Below are positions 1-5,506 of a DNA stretch of 14,613 nucleotides, piece after piece (the stretch's first letter is position 1; every line of letters begins with the position of its first letter). The stretch covers positions 1-14,613 of the forward strand of contig JANWLI010000189.1 in the NCBI GenBank assembly GCA_025450975.1. The letters are read 5' to 3'. The translations under genes were made by a program, and so were the position numbers. Below the pieces are notes generated by a model. It searched no databases. It saw nothing but the letters and a program-made list of their open reading frames with translations, and was not told the DNA's origin. Origin of the DNA: Candidatus Kapaibacterium sp. (GTDB lineage: Bacteria > Bacteroidota > Ignavibacteria > Palsa-1295).

Positions 1-921
1 AACCTCACGATCGCCAGCGCGCTCATTGCAAGCAGCCTGGATTTTACCGGCAAGCGCAACAAAGTTGTTTTTACCGAGCTGCATTTTCCGACGATCAGCT
101 ACGTCTGGCACGGCTGGCAGAAGTACGGCGCGAAGGTGCATCTGGTCAAGAGCGACGACGGCATTCATGTCGATGTGCAGAAGATCTGCGACGCGATCGA
201 CGAAGAGACGATGATCGTGCCGATCTCGCATGTGTATTTCCGCTCCGGTGCGTTGCAGGATATCAAGACGATCATCGACCACGCGCATGCGAAAGGTGCG
301 CTCGTCATGGTTGATTCGTATCAGGCAGCGGGCGTTGTGCCGATCGATGTGAAGGCGCTTAATGTAGATATCCTCGCATCGGGAGTCCTGAAGTGGCTTT
401 GCGGCGGTCCGGGTGCTGCGTTCATGTATGTACGACGCGACCTGCAGGAGCGCTTCCAGCCTGCGATCCGCGGCTGGCTTGGCGATAAGGAGCCGTTCGA
501 TTTTATAATGCCCGACGTCAACTTCGCCGATGGCATGCACCGCTTCCTGACGTCGTCGATACAGGTGCCGTGCCTCTACACTGCAGTGCCGGCGCTGAAG
601 ATGATGGGCGAGATCGGCATCGACAAGATCCGCGAGAAATCGCTTGCAATGACGCAGCGCATCTTCGATAAGTGCGATGAGTATGGCTTCAAAGTGAACT
701 CGCCCCGCGAGGCGCATCGTCGCGGTGGCGCGATGACCGTCGATCCGAATGGCATCAAGCAGGGTAAGTTGTCGACGAAAGAGGTGAACGACGAGCTTAT
801 CCGCCGCAGGTTTATTACCGACTACCGTCCGCCGACCGGCATCCGCATTGCACCGCATTTTTACAACACGATGGACGAAGTCGATGCAGTGATCGACGAG
901 ATGAGGAAGATCTGTGGATGA
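1..921 (+). CDS. Kynureninase-like class V aminotransferase (5' partial)
   Basis: The open frame runs from the first base of the window to TGA at 919-921, so the N-terminus lies outside. It is a fold-type I PLP enzyme of the class V aminotransferase group. The PLP aspartate is seen in VMVDSYQAAG (codons 103-112). The Schiff-base lysine is in SGVLKWLCGGPG (Lys at 391-393). The small domain ends with GIRIAPHFYNTMDEVD, as in kynureninases. Kynureninase cleaves kynurenine to anthranilate and alanine, but related class V enzymes include isopenicillin-N epimerase-like and cysteine desulfurase-like proteins. Without the N-terminus the substrate cannot be assigned. The lysine is followed by CGGPG rather than the NAGPG typical of kynureninase, which argues for a paralogue. 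No other tryptophan-degradation gene is visible. The stop overlaps the start codon of the hicA remnant (ATGA). Confidence 0.85.
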   Translation, partial: NLTIASALIASSLDFTGKRNKVVFTELHFPTISYVWHGWQKYGAKVHLVKSDDGIHVDVQKICDAIDEETMIVPISHVYFRSGALQDIKTIIDHAHAKGALVMVDSYQAAGVVPIDVKALNVDILASGVLKWLCGGPGAAFMYVRRDLQERFQPAIRGWLGDKEPFDFIMPDVNFADGMHRFLTSSIQVPCLYTAVPALKMMGEIGIDKIREKSLAMTQRIFDKCDEYGFKVNSPREAHRRGGAMTVDPNGIKQGKLSTKEVNDELIRRRFITDYRPPTGIRIAPHFYNTMDEVDAVIDEMRKICG

Positions 922-1019
922 AGGTTCGGGACGTCATCAAGCTTTTGGAACAAGATGGGTGGTTCCTTGTTAAAACAAAAGGAAGCCATCGAAATGAAAA
1001 AGTACTTAATTATAACTGA
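918..1019 (+). pseudogene. hicA: hicA toxin remnant, C-terminal half deleted
   Basis: A 33-codon frame begins with ATG at 918, preceded by a purine-rich AGGAAG. It reads MKVRDVIKLLEQDGW then FLVKTKGSHR, which is the N-terminal half of the HicA mRNA interferase, including the catalytic histidine of the G-S-H-R motif. HicA proteins paired with short HicB partners are normally about 60 residues. Here the frame leaves the family directly after R25 and runs eight codons into the hicB start region before TGA at 1017-1019. The loss of about 35 codons looks like one deletion joining the GSHR codons to the bases just before the hicB ATG. The product lacks the later strands and helix, so it is probably inactive. 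Identity rests on family recognition by eye. Confidence 0.75.
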
Positions 1020-1209
1020 GCCAACAGAAACAGGATACTCCGCCTATTCCCCGGATGTACCAGGATGTGTTGCTACCGGAGCAACGGAGGACGAAGTCTC
1101 CAAAAATATGCTTGAAGCGCTGGAGTTTCACTTTGAGGGGATGCGCGAAGATGGTGAGGAGATTCCCGAACCGAAGGCGCATGCACATTATCTTGAGCCT
1201 GCCATTTAA
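994..1209 (+). CDS. hicB: HicB-family antitoxin, short form (orphan)
   Basis: This 71-residue protein matches the short HicB antitoxin type: MKKYLIITEPTETGYSAYSP, then DVPGCVATGATEDEV and LEALEFHFEGMREDGEEIPEP. HicB is a partially degraded RNase H-like fold that binds HicA and blocks its RNase activity. Many HicB proteins add a C-terminal ribbon-helix-helix or HTH domain that represses the operon; this short form has none. I chose ATG 994 because it begins exactly at the family N-terminus; an upstream in-frame start would only translate hicA remnant DNA out of frame. It overlaps the hicA remnant and appears complete, leaving an antitoxin without a working toxin. The next gene starts two bases after its stop. 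Confidence 0.85.
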   Translation: MKKYLIITEPTETGYSAYSPDVPGCVATGATEDEVSKNMLEALEFHFEGMREDGEEIPEPKAHAHYLEPAI

Positions 1210-1211
1210 CA

Positions 1212-1703
1212 GTGAGTAACAATTCGCAGTACACCGAAAAGCAGATCAAGACGCTTGGCATCATCTGCATTGCGATCGCCTGTGGTGGGACGATCATTGC
1301 GCTCGTTGCCGTCTTTATCGGGCAGGGAAATATGGACATGGCGACGCAGCCTGAAGATATGCAGTCGCTTCGCGTTGTGCATCTGATCCTTGGCGGCGTT
1401 GCGATCTTCTCGGCGAGGCTTGTCGGCGAGAAGATGCTTGCGGGAAAGATGACGCCGCCCGGCGAGGCGCCGCAGCCGTTCTTTCAGCGATATCAGTCGT
1501 CGGCGATCATCCAGCTTGCTGCCATCGAAGGTCTGACGCTCTTCGGCGCCGTGATCGTGATGACGACGCCTGCATCGGTCGTTGCCAATGACCCCACCTA
1601 CTATCTCCACCTGACGCCACTTGTGCTTCTGTGGCTGCGGGCTTTGCAGCTCTACCCGACGCAGGATAAGCTTGAGATGGCAGCTCGGATGTATCAGCAG
1701 TAA
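1212..1703 (+). CDS. Small multi-pass membrane protein, function unknown
   Basis: This 163-residue protein starts with GTG at 1212, two bases after hicB. An in-frame ATG at 1332 would remove the first hydrophobic segment, so GTG is preferred despite no clear ribosome-binding site. Hydrophobic segments lie at about residues 14-37, 52-67, 96-117 and 127-145. The loop near residues 75-95 is proline- and glycine-rich (TPPGEAPQPF), and the third segment is preceded by QRYQSSAIIQLAAIEG. The C-terminal tail is charged. I do not recognise a characterised family; it resembles uncharacterised four-helix inner-membrane proteins of Bacteroidota-type genomes. It was probably adjacent to the PLP enzyme gene before hicAB arrived, but this is inference. 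Confidence 0.75.
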   Translation: MSNNSQYTEKQIKTLGIICIAIACGGTIIALVAVFIGQGNMDMATQPEDMQSLRVVHLILGGVAIFSARLVGEKMLAGKMTPPGEAPQPFFQRYQSSAIIQLAAIEGLTLFGAVIVMTTPASVVANDPTYYLHLTPLVLLWLRALQLYPTQDKLEMAARMYQQ

Positions 1704-1708
1704 CCTCC

Positions 1709-2311
1709 ATGCCCCCAGATCCGCAGGTTGTTAATTTCGAGCGTCGACGCGTGAAGTACGCGTGGATCTACGTTAACTACAAGCTCGAAGTGAAGGTCGT
1801 TATTCCGCTGCGGTTTAAAGAAGCCGATATTGCAGCGTTCATCCGCGCGAAGTCGCCGTGGGTGCAGAAGAAGCTCGATCATTTCCGTAAGCTGCAGACT
1901 ACCGCGCCGGCGCCAGCAAGCAACGAGCTGGTGCACTTCGACAAGATCGTCGCGGCAAATTTCGACACGTCGGATCCGTCCGCGCTCGAAAAATGGTACC
2001 GCGCGGAAGCGAAGAAGCATTTTGCGCAGCGCGTTGCAGAGCTTGCCTCGTACCATGGCTTCACCTATAACCGGATCTCGATCCGTTCGGCGAAGACGCG
2101 CTGGGGCAGCTGCTCAGCGAAGAAGAATCTGTCGTTCAACTGGCGGCTGATGAAAGCGCCGGAGTATGTCGTCGACTATCTCATCCTCCACGAGCTTGCG
2201 CATACGGTCGTCCTCAACCACTCACGCAGATTCTGGCAGCTCGTGGCAAAGGTCTGCCCGCGCTACGAAGAAGCCAAAGCGTGGCTAAAGAAGAACGGTC
2301 CGATGCTGTGA
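1709..2311 (+). CDS. YgjP-like metal-dependent hydrolase (DUF45)
   Basis: This 200-residue protein belongs to the YgjP/DUF45 (PF01863) zincin family. The signature RWGSCS is at residues 131-136. The zinc site is HELAH at 161-165 with the third ligand in NHSRRFW (His171). The N-terminal region has the family's basic strand-rich start (ERRRVKYAWIYV). Members are predicted zinc metallopeptidases, sometimes named UTP pyrophosphatase after E. coli YgjP, and their physiological substrate is poorly known. No signal peptide is seen, so it is likely cytoplasmic. The ATG at 1709 lies five bases after the stop of the membrane protein gene, suggesting cotranscription. It converges on the PUR-alpha-like gene with only seven bases between stops. 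Confidence 0.88.
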   Translation: MPPDPQVVNFERRRVKYAWIYVNYKLEVKVVIPLRFKEADIAAFIRAKSPWVQKKLDHFRKLQTTAPAPASNELVHFDKIVAANFDTSDPSALEKWYRAEAKKHFAQRVAELASYHGFTYNRISIRSAKTRWGSCSAKKNLSFNWRLMKAPEYVVDYLILHELAHTVVLNHSRRFWQLVAKVCPRYEEAKAWLKKNGPML

Positions 2312-2318
2312 GCCGTGG

Positions 2319-2564
2319 TTACGTTTCCTGAACGGCTTTATGTAAGAACTCCGAAGCCTTCCGGAGGGCTTCGGTAAAGGCCTCCAGGTGGCTCTCGAAT
2401 ACCAAGATCCTGCTGTATTCGTTCTTATCGCCTACTTTGCGGCTTTCGTTGATGACCAGAAACTTCGCGCCCTTGACCGATTCCTTCACATCGAAGAAAT
2501 ACGTTTTATTGCCAAAGGTGGCGCGCTCTTTGAAGATGTCTTTATTATTATGCTGTTTTTCCAT
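2319..2564 (-). CDS. PUR-alpha-like nucleic-acid-binding protein (DUF3276)
   Basis: The 81-residue product matches the bacterial PUR-domain family (PF11680/DUF3276): DIFKERATFGNKTYFFDVKE near the start, then FLVINESRK, RILVFESHLEAF and a C-terminal helix. Bacterial PUR proteins such as Borrelia BpuR bind single-stranded DNA or RNA and can act as regulators. A GTG at 2594 would add ten residues. I prefer ATG 2564 because the family begins close to it and a sigma70-like promoter at 2601-2629 would initiate near 2594, leaving about 30 bases of leader. The gene converges on the YgjP gene. Its promoter is flanked by direct repeats, so regulation at that site is possible. Confidence 0.82.
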   Translation of the reverse strand: MEKQHNNKDIFKERATFGNKTYFFDVKESVKGAKFLVINESRKVGDKNEYSRILVFESHLEAFTEALRKASEFLHKAVQET

Positions 2565-2576
2565 GACTTTATAATG

Positions 2577-2638
2577 ATAGGTGCCCGTAAACACGAAATG
2601 AATATATAATGCATTTTCACGAAATGCAATAGGTGCCC
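2577..2638 (-). promoter_or_regulatory. Promoter of the PUR-alpha-like gene with two direct-repeat pairs
   Basis: Read on the minus strand, TTGCAT (2629-2624), a 17-base spacer and TATATT (2606-2601) form a good sigma70-type promoter ahead of the PUR gene. Around it are two direct repeats. ATAGGTGCCC occurs at 2577-2586 and 2629-2638, offset 52 bases. CACGAAATG occurs at 2592-2600 and 2618-2626, offset 26. GCATTT/AAATGC also makes a small palindrome at 2611-2627. Repeats placed on both sides of the core promoter could be operator sites, or traces of a local duplication. The promoter call is from base pattern only. Confidence 0.5.
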
Positions 2639-2642
2639 ATCA

Positions 2643-2665
2643 TTTTTTTTGAGATTTTTTTTGAG
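2643..2665. repeat. Tandem 12-base T8-GAG duplication
   Basis: Eight T followed by GAG occurs twice, separated by a single A (2643-2653 and 2655-2665). This is a slippage-prone tract lying in the eroded DNA between the PUR promoter and the small gene remnant. It may mark decay of that gene. Confidence 0.6.
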
Positions 2666-2701
2666 GAAGGCAAGCTGGTAAAGTATTCGCTGGTTCTTCC
2701 G

Positions 2702-2770
2702 CTAGTGTGTTTTCGCATCTTTCTTTTTGGAGTAGATGCGATATTTCCCCGATGCAAGTTTGCGGATCAT
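2702..2770 (-). pseudogene. Remnant of a small conserved basic protein gene
   Basis: The minus strand encodes MIRKLASGKYRIYSKKK then DAKTH, ending in TAG at 2704-2702. This resembles the start of a family of roughly 50-residue conserved hypothetical proteins found in many bacteria, which open with a RKL-SG-YR-YS-KK pattern and continue with a KRRNLGTF-like strand and a C-terminal helix. After the TAG the same frame continues with RKNQRILYQ, so part of the expected RKN motif seems to survive beyond the stop. The rest does not follow the family, and an A-rich tract is nearby. It is probably a broken copy, though a genuine 22-residue peptide is not excluded. The family memory is mine and unchecked. 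Confidence 0.4.
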
Positions 2771-2788
2771 TCTGTAAAAATAAAAAAA

Positions 2789-3040
2789 GCGGATAATCTC
2801 CAGGCAACTCGGATCCCTGTATTCCTACAGGAGAACGTTAAACCTAAAGGTTACCCGCATTCAATTTTTCAAGATTAAGAGCGGATAAGCCTAAGCGTTG
2901 ATCGTTCACTCCGGTACTAGCCTTTGTGAAGCATCAAATCTTTTGCTTATCCGCATTGAGCTTTCAAAAATTTCGGATAAACACAAGATGCATTGGTCTT
3001 CATGTCACCACGAGAACCTGTGGATCCCGTGTTTATCCGC
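2789..3040. repeat. Array of three palindromes with shared outer arms and variable cores
   Basis: Three imperfect palindromes occupy 2789-2858, 2881-2954 and 2973-3040. Each opens with (G)CGGATAA and closes with TTATCCGC (TTACCCGC in the first). The openings are 92 bases apart both times (2789, 2881, 2973). Outer stems differ beyond the arm but stay paired. Unit 1 pairs 2789-2799 with 2848-2858, with one mismatch and one wobble. Unit 2 pairs 2881-2890 with 2945-2954 perfectly. Unit 3 pairs 2974-2984 with 3029-3039 perfectly over 11 bases. Units 1 and 2 contain a second nested hairpin (CCTGTA/TACAGG in unit 1; 2898-2909 with 2926-2937 in unit 2); unit 3 has only a weak one. Core sequences are unrelated to one another. 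T-rich linkers of similar type (ATTCAATTTTTCAAG, ATTGAGCTTTCAAAAA, TTTCAGCTTTTTTCAAG) follow each unit. On the minus strand the arm of unit 1 runs into TTTTTTTATTTTT, so it could end transcription from the DUF2892 gene. Function unknown. Confidence 0.75.
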
Positions 3041-3099
3041 TTTCAGCTTTTTTCAAGATCGCTACTATACTTAGTACAAAGGATGTGCCACATAATAGG

Positions 3100-3324
3100 C
3101 TATTTCGCGTGTATAGACCGTCTTCGCTCGCCCCAGATCGTCATGCCAAAAAGTGGTGCTAATACGCAGAAATTAAAGACCCCTGCCAGGATCGGGATCA
3201 CGCCAATAATCGCTACGATTGGCCCTGCTCCGAGATCGAGCCCCAGCCATAAGAGTAAGCCTCCGAGTACGATCCTGACGGTTCGGCCAATATTACTGCG
3301 CATGAATGATACGAAATTGTTCAT
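3100..3324 (-). CDS. DUF2892 (YgaP-like) small membrane protein
   Basis: This 74-residue protein has the DUF2892 pattern: N-I-G-R then VRIVLGGLLLWLGL, a glycine-rich turn, IVAIIGVIPILAGVFNFC and LAPLFGM. This is two closely spaced transmembrane helices with the conserved FNFCVLAPLFG segment, as in the membrane part of YgaP. The family is inner-membrane and its role is unclear; in some proteins it is fused to a rhodanese domain, which is absent here. The longest start is ATG 3324. An internal ATG at 3303 (MRSNIGR) matches the usual family N-terminus better and may be the real one. It is transcribed leftward toward the palindrome array and diverges from the lipoprotein gene. Confidence 0.8.
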   Translation of the reverse strand: MNNFVSFMRSNIGRTVRIVLGGLLLWLGLDLGAGPIVAIIGVIPILAGVFNFCVLAPLFGMTIWGERRRSIHAK

Positions 3325-3411
3325 TAGAATTCTTTATTTGTAATGTTACCTTTTCTGAGGCAATTTGTATACCGCTTCAAAGGAGTTCGTTTTCGGGTGT
3401 AATAACAGGTC

Positions 3412-3435
3412 CATTAAGTCGTATCAAGACTAATG
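3412..3435. repeat. Small imperfect hairpin in the divergent intergenic region
   Basis: CATTAAGTC (3412-3420) pairs with GACTAATG (3428-3435) with one bulged A and a seven-base loop. It lies in the AT-rich space between the divergent DUF2892 and lipoprotein genes (3325-3550). No T-tract follows, so it is not an obvious terminator. I see no other gene in that space. Confidence 0.3.
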
Positions 3436-3550
3436 TGTTAAATTTTGCCGTTCGGAGCATTAAATTTCTTTATTACTGGGTTACGTAATTGATTAAGTTT
3501 TCAGGTATATTGGCTTTGATCGATCTATGGACTTGACAAAGGTGGACCGG

Positions 3551-3997
3551 ATGAAAAAAGTGCTGATGTTCGGAGTAGCGATCGTTACGGTCTGTTTATA
3601 TGGGTGTGCCAAACTGATGGAAGATCAGCCGGGTACTGCAGACTCTACACAGCTCTCTCAAGATAGCCAATCGGTCGAAACGGCAGCTGCCTCGAAGCCG
3701 GCAAAGGTCCCGGAGCGTTTTCTAAATTTCTATAATAAAGAGTTTACGGGTACGGTCGGCGTTACCGGAGGTGCTACGCATTCGATCGATGTCGAAATGA
3801 TCATGGATGTTGCCGTCGAGCTTCGTTCTGAGGCCGACGTTGTGTTTATCATCAAGAAGGACGGTATTGATATTACCGAAGAAGCTGCGAAGAACTGGTC
3901 GGGACGTCTTGTACCGGGCAGATACATGTTTGCCGTGCTTCCGGGGTCGAAATCGACGAAATTCGAGCCGTATACGCTTTCAATCAGCGAGAATTAA
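3551..3997 (+). CDS. Predicted lipoprotein, function unknown
   Basis: The 148-residue product starts MKKVLMFGVAIVTVCLYGC, a type II signal peptide with a lipobox-like LYGC, so it is probably lipid-anchored at Cys19. ATG 3551 is preferred over ATG 3527 because AAGGTGG lies five bases upstream and it places the signal peptide correctly. After a Ser/Thr/Gln-rich linker (about residues 24-52), a compact domain follows with FTGTVGVTGGATHSIDVEM, then VELRSEADVVFIIKKDG and GRLVPGRYMFAVLPG. This alternation resembles a small beta-sandwich such as a pre-peptidase C-terminal domain, but I cannot assign one. It is the first of four consecutive small exported-protein genes. Confidence 0.75.
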   Translation: MKKVLMFGVAIVTVCLYGCAKLMEDQPGTADSTQLSQDSQSVETAAASKPAKVPERFLNFYNKEFTGTVGVTGGATHSIDVEMIMDVAVELRSEADVVFIIKKDGIDITEEAAKNWSGRLVPGRYMFAVLPGSKSTKFEPYTLSISEN

Positions 3998-4057
3998 GAC
4001 AAAAGGGAATTCTTTGTGTTCTTATTTCTTTGTAAACTGGCAAGGAGATAGTTTCTC

Positions 4058-4456
4058 ATGCGTCGTCACTTAGCTCTTATCCTGGTACTCCCTACCGTAC
4101 TCGTTTGTGCTTATCATGCCAATGCGCAGTCGATGTACTATTACAACGATAAGCAGGATTCTGTACCGATCTGGACAAAGAAATTTGCCGATTCGTTGAC
4201 AAAAGAATTCGAGCTAAAGGGAAGAGGATTTAGTGCACCGCTCTGGCCGAACCAGCAGCAGAAAGAGTTTTTGCCCCGCTATCCATATCCCCAGTACTTC
4301 AACGACCCCAGACTTCCCGGTATTCCGCTGCCCGATCTACGGAATCAGCGTAACAACGAGCCTTCGCCGCGTGTCATACCCAAGCGTGACGGCAGAGACC
4401 TGCGGAATTTCCCTGGCTGGCGGATCGAGAAGCTCAAGAACTTTGCGAAAGTATAA
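4058..4456 (+). CDS. Secreted proline-rich protein, function unknown
   Basis: This 132-residue protein starts MRRHLALILVLPTVLVCAYHANAQ, a type I signal peptide with probable cleavage after ANA. The mature part is polar, with a tyrosine-rich start (SMYYYNDKQD), then FADSLTKEFELKGRGF. It continues into a proline- and arginine-rich half (PRYPYPQYFNDPRLPGIPLPD) and ends in a short basic helix. It has no cysteine after the signal. A strong ribosome-binding site (AAGGAGA) lies ten bases before ATG 4058. I recognise no domain; low complexity suggests a flexible envelope or extracellular protein. It sits between the lipoprotein gene and the Hcp-like gene, 60 and 20 bases away. Confidence 0.72.
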   Translation: MRRHLALILVLPTVLVCAYHANAQSMYYYNDKQDSVPIWTKKFADSLTKEFELKGRGFSAPLWPNQQQKEFLPRYPYPQYFNDPRLPGIPLPDLRNQRNNEPSPRVIPKRDGRDLRNFPGWRIEKLKNFAKV

Positions 4457-4476
4457 TTAGAAAAGGGATTGTAATC

Positions 4477-5007
4477 ATGACTTCATTCAAGCAAATTTCA
4501 CGAATCCTCGCAGTGCTGGTCATCGCAATTGCTGCGAATGCGTATGCAGCCGATTATTTTCTTAAGCTCGGTGACATTAAAGGTGAAACCAAGGATCGCA
4601 TCATTCGTTGCCCCGATGGCAGTTGCGTCATCGACGATCTGCCTTCGGGTGACTTTACGGTTACCATGTGCGATGCACAGGGCAATCCAGTGACATCGTC
4701 CGAAAATGTGAAACTGTATGTACAGTTCAATCCGAAGGAAATGTCTGTGGCAAAATCGTCATCAACACCGACACGTACGACGACGACGAGCACGACCGGC
4801 ACTGTAACCGGCAGCGATGTTGTTGCTCCGCGCGATGTGGCGACCGGACAATCGACCGGCAAACGCCAGCATAAGCCGATCAAGATCACCAAAGAGTGGA
4901 ATGCTACAACGCCGAAACTTGCGATGAAGACACCTACTGGTGGAGATAACAACTCCGTGATCCGCTGGACGCTTGAAGTCAGGGTCGATCGGATCGAAAT
5001 GAAATAA
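4477..5007 (+). CDS. Secreted protein with Hcp-like end motifs
   Basis: The 176-residue product has a signal peptide (MTSFKQISRILAVLVIAIAA then NAYA). The mature N-terminus, ADYFLKLGDIKGETKD, closely resembles strand 1 of Hcp, the type VI secretion tube protein. Near residues 131-148, GKRQHKPIKITKEW and TTPKL resemble the middle of Hcp-family proteins. Between them is a small Cys-containing segment (RCPDGSCVIDDLPSGDF). It is followed by a Ser/Thr-rich linker encoded partly by repeated ACG triplets (about residues 91-112). The usual Hcp C-terminal half is absent; the protein ends in EVRVDRIEMK. No other type VI gene is present and a Sec signal is wrong for a tube subunit, so this is better read as an exported Hcp-fold relative. 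A purine-rich AAAAGGGA precedes ATG 4477. Confidence 0.6.
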   Translation: MTSFKQISRILAVLVIAIAANAYAADYFLKLGDIKGETKDRIIRCPDGSCVIDDLPSGDFTVTMCDAQGNPVTSSENVKLYVQFNPKEMSVAKSSSTPTRTTTTSTTGTVTGSDVVAPRDVATGQSTGKRQHKPIKITKEWNATTPKLAMKTPTGGDNNSVIRWTLEVRVDRIEMK

Positions 5008-5025
5008 TTTTTTGGAAAGATTTTC

Positions 5026-5436
5026 ATGAGACGTATTTCCGGTGTGCTTATCCTCGTTGCGCTGTTCGCAGCGGCATCTGCATATGCGTGTACTGATCCT
5101 GCGTCGAAAAAAGCGGTGAAGTCGGCTGACGATGCATCGATCGTGTTCGAGTATTTCCGTCCGGCAAAGCTGCAGGAGAAGAAGAAAGTGACCCGGACGA
5201 TCGCACAGATTGCCGACAGCATTCTCACGAGTGCTCGCCAGAAGTATGAAGCTGAGACTGCGAATAACACTTCGTCCAATACTGCACGTATTACTGCCGA
5301 TACAAAAGGCACGTCAAAGCTTTACCGTGAGCGCGCCGAAGTCGAACTGTTCCGTATTAAGAGTTGGGCCGATTCGATCTGTAATTCCTTCCGGAGAGGG
5401 ACCTACAAGATCGGGCCAGAAGATGCACCAAGATAA
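5026..5436 (+). CDS. Secreted helical protein, function unknown
   Basis: This 136-residue product starts MRRISGVLILVALFAAASAYA followed by CTDP. Cleavage after AYA is likely; the cysteine follows A-Y-A rather than a classic lipobox, so lipidation is doubtful. The mature protein is charged and mostly helical, with repeated Lys/Glu/Ala (FRPAKLQEKKKVTRT, IADSILTSARQKYEAE) and two helices ending SWADSICNSFRRG. No domain is recognised. GGAAAG precedes ATG 5026, and the gene follows the Hcp-like gene by 18 bases. It is the last of the four exported-protein genes and is followed by a strong terminator, which suggests the cluster is transcribed together. Confidence 0.72.
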   Translation: MRRISGVLILVALFAAASAYACTDPASKKAVKSADDASIVFEYFRPAKLQEKKKVTRTIAQIADSILTSARQKYEAETANNTSSNTARITADTKGTSKLYRERAEVELFRIKSWADSICNSFRRGTYKIGPEDAPR

Positions 5437-5459
5437 GAGGAGTTATCTACCATAAAGGA

Positions 5460-5494
5460 ACGGGTGGGGCAGGAGTCCTCGCCCGTTTTTTTTT
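5460..5494 (+). terminator. Rho-independent terminator after the exported-protein cluster
   Basis: ACGGGTG (5460-5466) pairs with CGCCCGT (5480-5486), a seven-pair GC-rich stem with one wobble. The loop itself contains AGGA/TCCT, and nine T (5486-5494) follow. This is the clearest intrinsic terminator in the window. It ends only 12 bases before the carbonic anhydrase ATG. Confidence 0.88.
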
Positions 5495-5506
5495 GTTGGC
5501 TTTTTC

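Noticed and set aside
2351..2374. Perfect 8-base hairpin (CCGAAGCC/GGCTTCGG) as bidirectional terminator
   Set aside because: It lies inside the PUR coding region and has no T-tract on either side; codon coincidence is likely.
2713..2741. TCGCATCT/AGATGCGA hairpin as a regulatory element
   Set aside because: It falls within the codons of the small gene remnant and lacks any tract or partner.
2789..3040. CRISPR array
   Set aside because: Repeats are degenerate, only two are complete, spacers would be 50-58 bases, and no cas gene is nearby.
2789..3040. Integron attC sites
   Set aside because: The ends are GCGGATAA/TTATCCGC and do not contain the GTTRRRY/RYYYAAC core pair; no integrase and no cassette genes between units.
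2633..3343. Rightward open frames through the array and opposite DUF2892
   Set aside because: They read through palindromes and the antisense of a recognisable membrane protein, with no family features.
4554..5312. Long antisense open frame of about 250 codons
   Set aside because: It runs opposite two genes with signal peptides and ribosome-binding sites, and its product looks like frame-shadow sequence.
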